Source of the DNA: Euphorbia lathyris
Taxonomy: Eukaryota > Streptophyta > Magnoliopsida > Malpighiales > Euphorbiaceae
DNA: 64,000 nt
Direction of reading: 5' to 3'
Assembly (NCBI RefSeq): GCF_963576675.1
Contig: NC_088915.1
Coordinates: forward strand, 87,429,501 to 87,493,500
In this document: piece after piece, positions 46,499 to 57,336 of the stretch
Layout of the letters: each line of letters starts with the position of its first letter
Position numbering within the stretch: position 1 is the first letter of the stretch
The notes under the pieces: generated by a model
What the model saw: the letters and a program-made list of their open reading frames with translations, nothing else
What the model was told of the DNA's origin: nothing
Database searches by the model: none
Made by a program: the position numbers and the translations under genes

Positions 46499-46615
46499 AA
46501 AAGATTGAACTCAATTAATTATCCTAAGTCAATATTAGTCAAATCCATGTTAGACATAATATAAAGGGATAATGTGTAAAAATACCCTCTAACGTCTAAA
46601 ATGCTGCAATGTTAC
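46499..46615. repeat. Unit sequence and MITE-like end
   Basis: Continues the interrupted unit (CTCAATTAATTATCC). AAAAATACCCTCTAACGTCT resembles ends of plant MITEs; no partner found. Confidence 0.4.
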
Positions 46616-47467
46616 TGTTAGAATATATTATTGTTATTAGAATATATTTGTATATATGATTTATGTATTATTTAGTCAACCTATAAATATGGTTGGTTAG
46701 AGGATTCTTATCTGATTCTTCTCCTATGATTACTCCTGATATACTTGTATTTATTCCTAAGTGATTAATGAGAGAGGCAACAAATTATTCTCTTTCATGG
46801 TATCAGACTCTAGGTCTAATTCCTAAGTCTTCCGCTTTCTCTCAACCTCTCTCTCTCAATTAATTTTTTGTTTTACGACAGTTCTCTGCCAAGGAGCCGG
46901 CCGAACCCCTCCCCCATCCTTCTTCTTTCCGATCTGTTCAACCTTCCGCCATGTCGGACACTAAATTTCACCCCGCCCTCGCCGTTTCTAATATCCGCAA
47001 TCACATCAATATTACCCTTGAACTGGAAAATGTCCAATACTCTACCTGGGCGGCATTATTCAAGATTTGTGCCCTCTCCCATAAAGTCCTTCAACATATT
47101 ATTCCTCCCGACACCGCTCCTGGTCCGAGGAGTGCAAGTGACGAAGAATTATGGATCACTCTCGACGCTACTGTTCTCGGGTGGATTTATCCTACTATTT
47201 CCACCGACCTTCTCCACACCATCATTGTTCCTGGTTCCACGGCCATGGCGGCTTGGAATCGCTTATGAGATCTGTTTGAAGACAATAAACACTCTCGTGC
47301 CGTCGCTCTTGAACATGAATTTTCTCACACTACAATGGAGAATTTTACCAATGTTTCGGCCTATTGCCAGCGCCTTAAAGAATTATCTGATCAACTTAAA
47401 AATGTTGATGCCCCGGTATCTAATGACAGATTGGTTCTTCAAATGGTTTCAGGCTTGACAGACGCCT
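46616..47467 (+). mobile_element. Third copia remnant: LTR plus partial gag
   Basis: LTR 46616-46797 (182 bp, TGTTAGAATATA...TTTCA), primer site TGGTATCAGAC at 46798, then gag. It stops at 47467 where P-unit sequence begins. Like 12179-13905 it keeps only the 5' LTR and gag. Confidence 0.8.
46951..47467 (+). pseudogene. copia gag, partial
   Basis: Starts MSDTKFHPALAVSNIRNHI, with LELENVQYSTWAALFKICAL typical of Retrofit/Ale-type Gag. A TGA after AAWNRL (47266) is followed in the same frame by [17 protein letters not shown] and [12 protein letters not shown] to 47460. One stop and the truncation disable it. It would be a capsid protein. Confidence 0.8.
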
Positions 47468-47861
47468 TCATCTTCTAAGCAGAACGTTTTTCTTTTCATT
47501 CGGATTGAACAAGGTATTTGCTCATACAAGTTAAGAACACAATGAACCAACACAAAAACTGATCCGTTAATCAGTAGAACAATTTTCTTTTCATTCGGAA
47601 TGAATAAGGCATTTGCTCATACAACTTAAGAACACAATAAACCAATATAAAAACTCATCTATTAATAGGTACAATGATTTTATTTTCATTCCGATAGAAT
47701 TAGGCATTTCTCATACAACTTAAGAAGACAAAGAACCAATATAAAAACTAATCTATTAATTAGGCATTTGTTCATAAAAAACTTAAATCTTTTTTCAGGG
47801 ACAGATTAACACTAATAAGAGATTAGTTATTTTAAACATCAACTTACCTACAGTCTCATTT
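47468..47861. repeat. 90-bp tandem repeat, copy F
   Basis: Three to four diverged units containing CATTCGGATTGAA and ACTTAAGAACACA. Confidence 0.6.
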
Positions 47862-47990
47862 CGTCCGAGTGAGAACGAAGTTTTCGCCGGTGACGTTCTG
47901 CAATCATTGCTTTTTTCATCTGACTTAGTATGAGTGGCAGGAATGAATACTGCCTCTCCAACATTTTGCTCAAATGTCCAACGTTAACCC
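47862..47990 (-). pseudogene. M0 exon-like segment, copy F
   Basis: EQNVGEAVFIPATHTKSDEK in one frame and MKKAMIAERHRRKLRSHSDE in the next. The second reads like M1 and keeps a clean basic stretch. Confidence 0.45.
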
Positions 47991-47994
47991 ACAT

Positions 47995-48470
47995 GTGATC
48001 TTAGTCGTTCTATTGATCAAATGCGTCAGGAATACAATTTATTGCATGAAAAACCAAACAGATGATGAATACAAATGCTACCAATTGGGAGGACAAGAAT
48101 TACTATAATACTCTGCAAACCTTGCCAAAAGTCATCCTCCTTGACATTTTCCAAAGACATTGCTGGACAAGAAAAAATAGGTGCACAAAATGCTATCTCC
48201 TTTTTTTCGGTTCGTCTTGATGATGTGATGCATTCATGATTTAAAGCAACAACAGATGATGAATCTTCTTCTCCAGATCATGTAGAGACAAATGGAGTTG
48301 ATGAGCTGAATTTCTCCCCTAAGATTGAAATTGATCAACCTGGAAAAGAAATGACATGTGCAGGTATGGATGTTGATGATGAGCAAAAGCCCTTGGATAT
48401 TATGATTCATCCATGTAAAGCTGAAGCTAAAATCTGGCTTGTTGAAGAAATGGATGAACAGCTGTTGTTC
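47995..48470 (+). pseudogene. P segment, copy F (diverged)
   Basis: Most diverged P copy. It has the ACTCTGCAAACCTTGCC region, lacks the second TTTCGGTCCGTC phrase found in the other copies and has a different insert there. [17 protein letters not shown] and [17 protein letters not shown] remain. It ends at LVEEMDEQ. Confidence 0.5.
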
Positions 48471-48731
48471 TTGATGAGGATGAACAGCTTGATAAATCTG
48501 ATAAAGAAAGACACAGACAAAGACATAGAAAGAAAGGGATTAAGATAAAATGGGAATATACAATTTTAGAAAGAGAGGAAACAGAGAACCAGTCAAAAAG
48601 GAGAGTCAAAAGTAAAAAATGTTAGTAACGGTCTTAGTGGCCATACTGTGGTCATACGTTAAAAATTGAAGTTCAGTGGCCACAATGTATACAAAGGAGG
48701 TTTATGGTTTTTGGGAAAATATCAATTTACA

Positions 48732-48828
48732 CTCCACGTACAAAATAGTACCAATATAGGATTAACGTTTAAAAAAGAGTACCAAATTTAAACGTTAAGC
48801 TTATATTAGTGTTATTTTGTACGTGGAG
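48732..48828. mobile_element. Small foldback MITE, 97 bp
   Basis: CTCCACGTACAAAATAGTAC pairs with its near complement ending TTTTGTACGTGGAG. Arms are about 39 bp with few mismatches. A partial third copy follows to 48882. Confidence 0.6.
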
Positions 48829-48994
48829 GCTAAATTGTTAGCCCTTTTTTAAGGTTAAGCTTACATTAGTGCTATTTTGTACCTTATCATCATACTTATT
48901 CAGAAAAATCAGGTCATTTTTCATTAAAAAAAGAAAAAGAAAAAAGAAAAATAGATGTAATACATTAAGTTTCATCAACATAGATATAAAATAC

Positions 48995-49132
48995 CTCAGG
49001 AAGACATAAATTTTTATGAGCGTCCTTGAGCCACCATATTACAGAGGTTGGAGGATATTCAAAATCAAACTCCAATTCCATCTTCTTTTGATTCTCATTT
49101 GAAGGTGAAAAAGGTTTGATTTCATATTCTGA
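48995..49132 (-). pseudogene. M2 exon, copy F
   Basis: 138 bp (46 codons) fully open between TTTTTGCAG and CCTGAG|GTATTTT: SEYEIKPFSPSNENQKKME and on to WWLKDAHKNLCLPE. It shares SPSNEN and MELEFD with copy C. The protein family is unknown. Confidence 0.5.
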
Positions 49133-49782
49133 CTGCAAAAAGATGAAATGTTAAAGTAGCTAAGGCACCACCAAGCAAAGTGCATATATAAGCAAGAAAG
49201 GGTAAATGACACCTATGGCCAATGAATTTTATTTATTCTCATAATATGACCACTAAACTTCAAAACATTCAGCTTGGTGCTATTGATATTTAATACTCAA
49301 GCCAAAATTCCAATGCTCAATTTTGATCCGTATTTTCACTCATTAACAAACAGATTATGATCCTATTGAAAGACAAAAATAAGTTGATTGGAACAGAATC
49401 AACAGATTGAAAGCCAAAAAAGGAACCAATACAGAAACTTCATCTTTTTTCCCTTAACTCTTGTTTGGGAGGGAGTTAATGGAGGTAAATAGAAGTAACA
49501 GAAGGTTAAATATCTCATTAACCTTTTTTTGGAATTGTTTTTAGAGAGTAAACGAAGGTTAATGGAAGTTAAATGTTTACTTCCTTTAACCTCCACACTC
49601 TTAACTTCAAAATTGGGGGTTAGTGGAAATAACCTAAAGTTCATTAAAAAGTTACCTCACTCTCGTTTACATTTTATAAACTCTCAAACAAGATTAATTT
49701 TTAAATTTCATTTCCATCACTTCACTTTCCTTTCCAGATTTAACAAGTAATAAGTAATTAGTTATTCTACAAATCAGCTTAC
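49133..49782. repeat. M intron sequence, copy F
   Basis: Matches 15590-15960 plus the ATGGAAGT block. No exon seen. Confidence 0.45.
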
Positions 49783-49956
49783 TGGAAGCCTCATTATGTC
49801 CTTTGTCTGAGAACAAAGTTTTCGCCGGCAACGTTCTGCAATCATTGTTAGAATATCATTTTTTTCATTAAACTTGGAATGAGTTCCCAAATCATCGGTT
49901 GAACCACTCATATCTAGATATGGATTTTCTTCCATTTTCTTGACTGTCTGTCTTTC
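49783..49956 (-). pseudogene. M1 exon, copy F
   Basis: 174 bp with intact splice signals. It reads MEENPYLDMSGSTDDLGTHS, then AERCRRKLCSQTKDIMRL after a shift. Same length as copies C and E. Confidence 0.5.
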
Positions 49957-50419
49957 CTACAAAAAAAAAAATTAAATTCATCATATGAATCAGATCAGAT
50001 GCATATGAAAGTTATTTTCCCTTGTCATCCATCCCAGCTTGCTAATCACAAAATCAGATTTCAAATGATAATCATCAAATAAAAAACTTATAAATATTCA
50101 TAAGAAAAAAACCATCACATACACAACATAATGCAGAAGATTCATAAAATCTATAGGTGGGTAAGGGTTTACTTGTAGCTCAATCATCGTCATTCAAATG
50201 AATACTTTCATAAGCTTTAAAAAAATGATACCAATATTCATTTCATCAATTTTTTCATGTCAAAATTCAAATCAAATTACCAAAACAACTTAAGAATTAT
50301 CAATTCGGTCATTAAACACAAAAGGGGGAAAAAATAAGAGAGTAGGATCCATTATCATTTTATCATAGTAATTTTCACTGACCCTAAAACCAGAGGAATG
50401 AACAAAACAAAATTGACAG

Positions 50420-50720
50420 AGAACACAAAAATACCAAACAATTTCAAAGATAAAAAAAATAACCACCGTGGCAATACACATAAAAATCAACAGAGAATGA
50501 AGAAAGAAAGTACAAAAACTTGCCGATCTACGAAATGCCTCTGATTTCCTTAAAAATGCAATCTATCTGCTTCTTCAATCTATAAGAGCTGCGATTTCCT
50601 CTCCGGCCATCTTGGTTGGGATATGCAGCAGCTGGCGGCTAGATTAGAGAGAGGAGGTAGAGAATGAGGGAACTGCGCATAGCTCTAACCCTAAAATAAG
50701 ACTTTTATAAGCCTGATCTA
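50420..50720 (-). promoter_or_regulatory. Promoter and 5' UTR-like block of the M gene, copy F
   Basis: Minus sense: CTTATAAAAGTC TATA-like box (50700-50712), TTTTAGGGTTAGAGC, a leader ending near a GTAGATCG repeat phrase, as in copy E. Confidence 0.5.
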
Positions 50721-51045
50721 ACGACGAAGGATCAAATTCACGTCATCGAAAACGTCATTGAACGTTACTTCAAAAATGATTTTGGATTTTCCCACAAAAT
50801 AATGCTAAAATTACAAATAAGCCCCTATAAAATGTTTGATTAAAAACCAAAATTTATCTCATTTCAAAAGTGAATTTCTTGAATATAATTATAAATAATC
50901 ATAAAAAAAAATCAACGAAATTGTTCAGTTTATCAGAAAACTTATTTAAAAAATCGATGAGACACTTAAATAATAGTCAAACTAATATTTTTAATTTTTG
51001 GTAACGTGAGGTTAAAATTGATTTTGTTTGGCAACTTTAAACTAA
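50721..51045 (+). repeat. B repeat, copy F (truncated)
   Basis: Left part of B only, ending near TTTGGCAACTTTAAAC, where R1 sequence begins. Confidence 0.6.
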
Positions 51046-51400
51046 ATTGGGTTAAGGTGCAAAAATACCCATAATATTGGCAGCCAAGAGCAATTTTATC
51101 CCTAAAGTTGATAATTTGGGTCAATTTTACCCCTATTATAAAACACATGTTTTTTTTCTTATTCTGCAGCATATCAATTCGTTCTAAAAAAACATATTTT
51201 ATTATTTAATAATAGAATTAAAGATTAATGTTTATAAATTCGATGAATTTTTTTAATTTTTTTGTCCCATCCGTACAAAAGACATTATATTTTTTTATTT
51301 TATTTTATTCACATCCCAACATATGCTTGTGATTTGTTATTGATATTGGCTTTCTCTATATTTCGCACATATTTTCTCGAGTTTCACCAGGTTCACAAAA
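51046..51400 (-). repeat. R1 repeat, inverted
   Basis: Inverted relative of 10010-10383: AAAAATACCC/GGTAAAATTG phrases, TTTATTAATAATAGAATT and GTACAAAAGACA. It suggests that R1 is a separate mobile repeat. 51401-51937 is AT-rich and shows nothing recognised. Confidence 0.5.
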
Positions 51401-51937
51401 ATTAGATTTATAAATGTGTTAAGTTCCCTTCATTCTAAATTAATATTCTTATATAAATAATCAACTTATTGATGATTATGAAAGAATTATAAAAGAGATA
51501 AACAAATGTAAAGATCTTGATGCTCAAATAAATCATTTGGCATGTAATCAGGTCTACATACGGTTCTTTATAATTTATTTGAATAACTAATTTATTTGTT
51601 CAGATGTATATACATATGTTTGATTTTTATAAATAGGAGAATGAAAAGTCAATGTGGAAGAGACGTTAATGTTGTAATGCAAAACCAATTAGAAAAACAA
51701 CCCGATGAATTCAGGAATATTCGCCAGGAGGAAATAGAATGAAAAAAGACATTGAATCTTTTAAGATATGCATAATTTGTTTAATATATATTTTTATTGG
51801 ATAACATGGTTTGTATTCTAAAAAATATGGTTGTGCTCTAATTTTTTTTAAATGATGAACAAAATAAATCATATAACATCAATTTTAAAATTTATATTTG
51901 TTAAAACTTTCAAGTATCCATAGAAAGTCAATGCAAA

Positions 51938-53196
51938 ATGTTGCAGTATATTAAACTTATATTGAGATTTGATATAGACAATATTGATGTAGTGAAACAA
52001 CTTGGACTAGATGACCTTCTTAAAATTTCGAGTCAAAACTTGAAAAATCAATTGATTACCGATCTTGTGTATGATGTGAAAAAATGTGAACTCTATGTTC
52101 ATGAGAAAAGATTAAAGTTTACTGCTAAGGATATTGAAAGAACTTTAGTTTTGCCTTCAAAATGCCAAGATGTAAAACAGTTCCAAGGTGACTGTAGACC
52201 TGGGCATGGGTCGGGTCGGTCCGGGCCGGGCCGGGCTTTTAATAAAGCCTAATGAGCCCAAGCCCAGCCCACAGAAAATTTAGTCGGGCTCGGGCTCGGG
52301 CCTAAGATATGAATCCCAAGCTCGTCCATCCAAACCCATCTGTATTTGTAAAAATTAAAATCATAAAATTACTATAAAATTCACAAAACACAGAGGTAAT
52401 TCACAAAACACATAAAAGGCATGCAAAGCAATAAATATGTAGGCCTTTAAGCATACATAAAGTTAAAGGATGTACTGTACATGAAAAAAAAAAGATATTA
52501 CTAATTTTCTTCTCATGGAAATTTCAGCTAAAGAGATTACTCTCATAAATATAAATAAAGTCCATGCATATAAAATAAAATTAATGCGGAAATAAGTAAA
52601 AAGAGGACATGATTTGCATTTCAATTACCTTAAAGATTGAATTAATCTGTTGAGTGCTTATAAATACAGTTGATTAGATCATGTTTCAAAAAAAAAATAC
52701 AGTACTATAATTTATGTCTATAAAATTATATTATAATTTATATTTATATAATATAATAATTTATAATTTATTTACATGATATGTTATATCGCGTCGGGCA
52801 GGCCGGGCCGATGTAAAATTTGTAAAGCCCAAGTCTGCCCAGTTTTTGGAAGGCTTATACGGGCTTGGACCGGGCTGGGCCTAACAGCATTTTCATGTGT
52901 CCAAGCCCGGCTAAATGGGCCTGGACGGGTAGGCCGGGCTCGCCGGCCCATGCCCAGGTCTAGGTGACTGTAATGGTGATACCTTATAACGGCTAAATAT
53001 CTCTATGAAAATGGATAGTGTGAAACATTTGTACAATGAGCTTCAAGCTTTACCTAATGGAGAGAAATTCCAAGCTTTTATTTTTTGTATGCTCTTGGTA
53101 CAATTATTGTCTCATCTTCAAATACATACATTCATAAAAGAATATATTACCCTTTTAAATGACTTGTCTAAAATTAGAACTGTGAATTGGGAATAG
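51938..53196 (+). pseudogene. Decayed Ulp1-like gene, N-terminal part (DUF1985-like)
   Basis: Reads VVKQLGLDDLLKISSQNLKN, then CELYVHEKRLKFTAKDIERT and LVLPSKC, the pattern of the domain that precedes Ulp1 protease in plant transposon-linked genes. A hAT element splits it (52195-52962); across the insertion the frame continues, meets one TAA after GDTL (near 52986), and goes on with MKMDSVKHLYNELQALPNGE to a TAG at 53194. Similar genes are carried by Mutator-like elements in plants. The family call rests on motifs only. Confidence 0.55.
52195..52962. mobile_element. hAT-type non-autonomous element, 768 bp
   Basis: Ends TAGACCTGGGCATGGG and CCCATGCCCAGGTCTA are perfect inverted repeats; an 8-bp target duplication GGTGACTG lies at 52187-52194 and 52963-52970. 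The subterminal parts are rich in GGCCGGGC/GGGCTCGGGC. The inside is AT-rich with no transposase. Confidence 0.93.
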
Positions 53197-53413
53197 TACA
53201 CATTAGGGTTTCTTCAAGATGGAATTTTAAAGTTCAATCAAAATAATTATGGATGTTAAACAGAAAATGCCTAATGGTTGTATTCTTATATTGCAGTTAT
53301 GAATTTTAATTTTCATTAAATGTTACTTTTCTTGTATATTATCTAAAAATTAATATTTTGTTTAGAACATACATTTGTTGGATATTCTAGTTTATCTATT
53401 ACCAATCAAGAAA

Positions 53414-54420
53414 TGTCACGGCCCAAACTAGGTCATGGCCGGTGCATAAATTAAGTTAACTTTAATATATGCTAGCCTTAATTCTGAACTAGTAACAATC
53501 CTAAAATTAACATAATATCAAACTCGTTGAAATTACATCATAAAAACTTAAGAAACCAACTATTAGTGGCTACACCTCATTAATCAAAAGTCTCCAGAAT
53601 GTAAATAAAACTAAATTTAAAGCAGTCTCCTTCAACATCATTCCAAAGACTACCTCACAAACAGAGATCCTAATCTGAAAAAAGAAAGAAAGATTCAACA
53701 TGGTATGAGATTTTTGTTTATATGAGTGAAAACCTCGGTGAGCGATAGCTATAGCACACAACAGGAAAGGAACATGCATGCAAGCTGATACTCCTCAATC
53801 ATGACAATTATAGTTTAAAATATAGTATTTCAAAATCAGTTAAACTAAAGCGTCAATATAAGATGATCAATTCAAAATATAGGTAATCAACAGTAGTGTT
53901 CACATGGACCCTAATGATCACAGTAAATTTGGTCATTCACTATTAGATGTATGCTGATTAAAATTCTAAGGTGGAGATTCTAAACATCCTAAGATTTAGA
54001 TTTAATCAGTTTACATCTAACGGTGAATGACCAAATTCACGTGGTCATCAGGGTCCATGTGAAAAATACTGAGGTAATCAATTGTCAAACATAATAATGA
54101 AGCTTTTCAAAATATTTCAAATATTAAGATAATGAGGAAATAAGGCAAAAGCTTTAAAACACATGGTACGGTGTAACAGAGTGGTAATACTGCACACCAT
54201 CAATGCTAGATAAATGGTAAATGTGCTACCAATAACAGATACAGATAATAGATAACAGATAATTGTCTTTACCGATGTTATGCATGATTCTAATGCTGAC
54301 ACAACTAACGACAAACTGACAACAGATAACCTGACTCAAAGACAGATGCAAAGTCCTAAAGTTATGAAGATCGGTGAGAGGCTAGATGATAGATACAGGT
54401 ATATCGAGCACTTGTACCAG
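53414..54420. repeat. Old LTR-like repeat, copy 2
   Basis: Starts TGTCACGGCCCAAACTAGG, as some Ty3/gypsy LTRs do, and matches 283-1057. The end is not defined: no CA end with the flank AGAAA repeated was found. Confidence 0.5.
53891..54071. mobile_element. Mutator-type MITE, 181 bp
   Basis: Ends CAGTAGTGTTCACATGGACC and (reversed) CAGTATTTTTCACATGGACC. A 10-bp target duplication AGGTAATCAA lies at 53881-53890 and 54072-54081; the empty site is at about 717-726. Inner sequence GGTCATTCAC/GTGAATGACC is shared with the 17552-18558 element. Confidence 0.92.
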
Positions 54421-55201
54421 TTTGAAAACATATAATATAAATATAAATATATGTCAGAAATCATAACTGATTGAATGAATTATCAGATTTTAAAAATAAA
54501 AGTAATACCTACGGTAAATTGCGTATACCAATCATATCAAATCAAAATCTCAATAATTTCATTGTAGATAATAAAACAAATCAAATATAAAGGCATGTTT
54601 CCATAATATACTCTTTAATACTAAGGATATTTAGTAAACATAAGGTTCAAGATATACGTTTTTATTAAAAATAAATCCAATCAAATGCCAATTTTTTATA
54701 AACGATTTCCAGTCTGATATTTCAATCAAATAGTGTCATGTACTATAATTACTACTCACTTGAAATACGGAAGAATGTTTGGTCAAAGATCGCAACTTCC
54801 AGTCAACTAAACGTCTGGGGGAATTCTAAAGTTCATAGATTAAGAACGATGGGAACCAAATAAATTAATCTAAACTCATTTAAAGTAAAATGTAAAAGGG
54901 CAATGGATCTAAGGAAAATAAAGGTTTAAGTTATAAGTTCCAAACAGGGGTTCATGATGCTATATTTGGAGCTGATTAATGAAATGAGGAATTAGAAACC
55001 ACATTGAAAATTTACAAGAATAAACAACAACCTAAAAAAGATTTCAGAGTCTGATTACAAAAAAAAATGTAAATAAAACACTCTATAAATAAACTGAATT
55101 GGACTGATGGAATAATTTCATGAAAAAAACTAATTGAATAATAGCATAAAATAGGAAGATGTTTAATTCCATAAAAAATCATGGCATCACTTGACATTTT
55201 A

Positions 55202-55258
<57 letters not shown>

Positions 55259-56182
55259 AATAAAGCTTTCTTGGTCCATAAAGTTGGAATCACAAAACTA
55301 ATGAAATTCAATGCACAAAACTTTTTTTTGTTTGTTTTTTTATTGATGATAGTGATTGAAAACAAATAAAACAAAACTCTGATTATACAAATACAACTTA
55401 GCATAGAAAACCATTATTAAATTAAGAAAAGGAACTACATCTTTGCCCAAAAAGTAACACACCGGGAGGGGCAATTAATTGAGGACAGTCATCTAAGAAA
55501 GCAATAAATCCTACTAAGTCTGTCTAAAAGAAATCGGACAGGCACACAAAGAAACCAACCTGAAGACTTGAAATAGCTTTACCCAGAGAAAATCACCACA
55601 GAGAAAACAATTTAGACGGAGGACTGAGGTAAAGCGGCTACTCTTCAACCAAAAGGAGGAAAGTATATTATTTTTTTTTATCTTTTAGGGTTAGTTGCGT
55701 GAAGAGTGGGTAGTTTTAGGAAGGCTGACTCAATATTAAATAAAGTAAAATAAAAGTGGATAGTTTTTAGAAAAGATAACTTGATACTAGATAAAATAAA
55801 AGTGGATACTTTTTTATAAAATAATAATAATAATTGATAAAATTCAGGATCATACAAGAAATTTCAACAATACAATATTGGAATGCTGATGTTGTTAGTA
55901 AAGTTAACAACAACATTTTGAGTTTGGGAGATGTTAAGAGTGAAAATATATGAAGTGCACTTTTTTGTTGCAATTTTTAAATACTAAACTAACAGTTCAC
56001 ATATATTTTTTGTTGCAATATTTTGTAGGTGAAGCTTCTATATGGAAATGATATGGAATCCTACAAATGCAACGTGAATTAACTCTTTATACTATTATTC
56101 ATCTTATAACATTATCATTAATGATAATTCTAACTTTATAATTTAACATAAATTGTAAATTTGATTTAATATTGATATTATA
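54421..56182. other. AT-rich sequence with TA microsatellite
   Basis: A perfect run of about 26 TA dinucleotides lies at 55203-55254. The other frames are low-complexity. 55430-55640 is less AT-rich and may be a LINE 3' UTR on the minus strand, but I cannot support that. Confidence 0.5.
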
Positions 56183-56560
56183 TATGATGTTATCATTGAG
56201 ATTCAAGATCTTAAAAATGAAATTGAAGTTGCAAAGAAAGATATCAAAGTTCAGTTGAAGAGTAATTTTGCAAAGGTGAACACCAATATTCAAAAAGTAC
56301 AAAATGTCAATGATGTTCAAAACGTAAAAACCGAATTTGATGATTTAAGAAATGAAGTTAGAGATTTCAAAAGTCGTGTGTTATTGAAATTAGACCAAAT
56401 AGCAATTTTCATATCATAATCCTCTCCTACCCTTCATAATTTGGATACTGAGGTAGCAGGTGTAAAAAAATTATTGATTAAAATGTTGAAAAAAGAATCT
56501 CCTTTGCAAGATCCAAAATCTTCATTTGATCAAGTTGAGGAACACACTCCAAAAAAATAG
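56183..56560 (+). pseudogene. Decayed Ulp1-like gene, coiled-coil segment
   Basis: One frame of 125 codons with a single TAA (56417): IEIQDLKNEIEVAKKDIKVQ, then DDLRNEVRDFKSRVLLKLDQ, later EVAGVKKLLIKMLKKE. Regular spacing of I, L and V suggests a coiled coil. Such segments lie between the N-terminal domain and protease in plant Ulp1-like genes. Placement in one gene with 51938 and 59385 is inference from order and strand. Confidence 0.5.
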
Positions 56561-56760
56561 TAAAGGCTTAGAATCTGTTAAACAAAAAAGAGGCTTAAGA
56601 CACGGAAACCAAAGCGACACACTCGTTCCAATAACTATATCGAGATGTACGTATATGTTTCTATATTTTCTGTAAAAAAAAATTAAACTTCCATTTCACA
56701 ATATGTTTTTATATGTATATTATTCTTAACTTAACTATATTTTTTAATATTTACGTGTAG

Positions 56761-57273
56761 TCTTGTTCTCCAATTCAAATAACGAGTTCGGAATCTGTTA
56801 TGGAGGTTACACCTAAGCACGTGTTGGATGTAAAAAATCAATATTGTTCGATCAAAGAAATGACAAAGTAGTCGAACTTGAATCTAGCTGTGAAAATAAA
56901 ATGAAGAAATGGAAACATTCTCTAGTGATGGTAAGAAATTGGATACAATATTTATGTTAACCCAAAAAAAATATATTAATTTCATATACAATTTCAAGAA
57001 TATGGTACATTTTAATCACAAATAGATTTTTAATCAGGAGAATGTGGAAATACAACCTCACGAATTATATAAGTGATATATGTGATTTTATATTTGAACA
57101 ACAACACATAATAATGTAACTAATTATGATTTAAATGTTATTGGTGGATTTGATTTTTTTATTTGACTTGTATATGCATAATATGTTCTATATATTATTT
57201 CAGTTGTCTGAATCCTTATGATTTTGGTAATGCATTTGCTAGTATGATTGAATTGTCAACCTTGGATCCTACA

Positions 57274-57275
<2 letters not shown>
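56761..57275 (+). pseudogene. Decayed Ulp1-like gene, linker exons
   Basis: After a TTTACGTGTAG acceptor: SCSPIQITSSESVMEVTPKH to a TAG; and after ATTTCAG at 57204: NPYDFGNAFASMIELSTLDP. Both are short and unproven. They sit between the coiled coil and the protease part in the same orientation. Confidence 0.3.

Positions 57276-57333
<58 letters not shown>
57276..57333. repeat. (TA)n(TG)n microsatellite
   Basis: About 20 TA followed by about 10 TG dinucleotides, directly abutting the foldback element. A (TG)n run also lies on its other side (59367-59384). Confidence 0.85.

Positions 57334-57336
<3 letters not shown>

Noticed and set aside
52195..52962. GC-rich short frames at the hAT ends
   Set aside because: Subterminal GGGC/GCCC repeats translated; no hAT transposase motif.
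55012..55404. Minus-strand frame of 130 codons
   Set aside because: Runs through the TA microsatellite and AT-rich DNA; low complexity.
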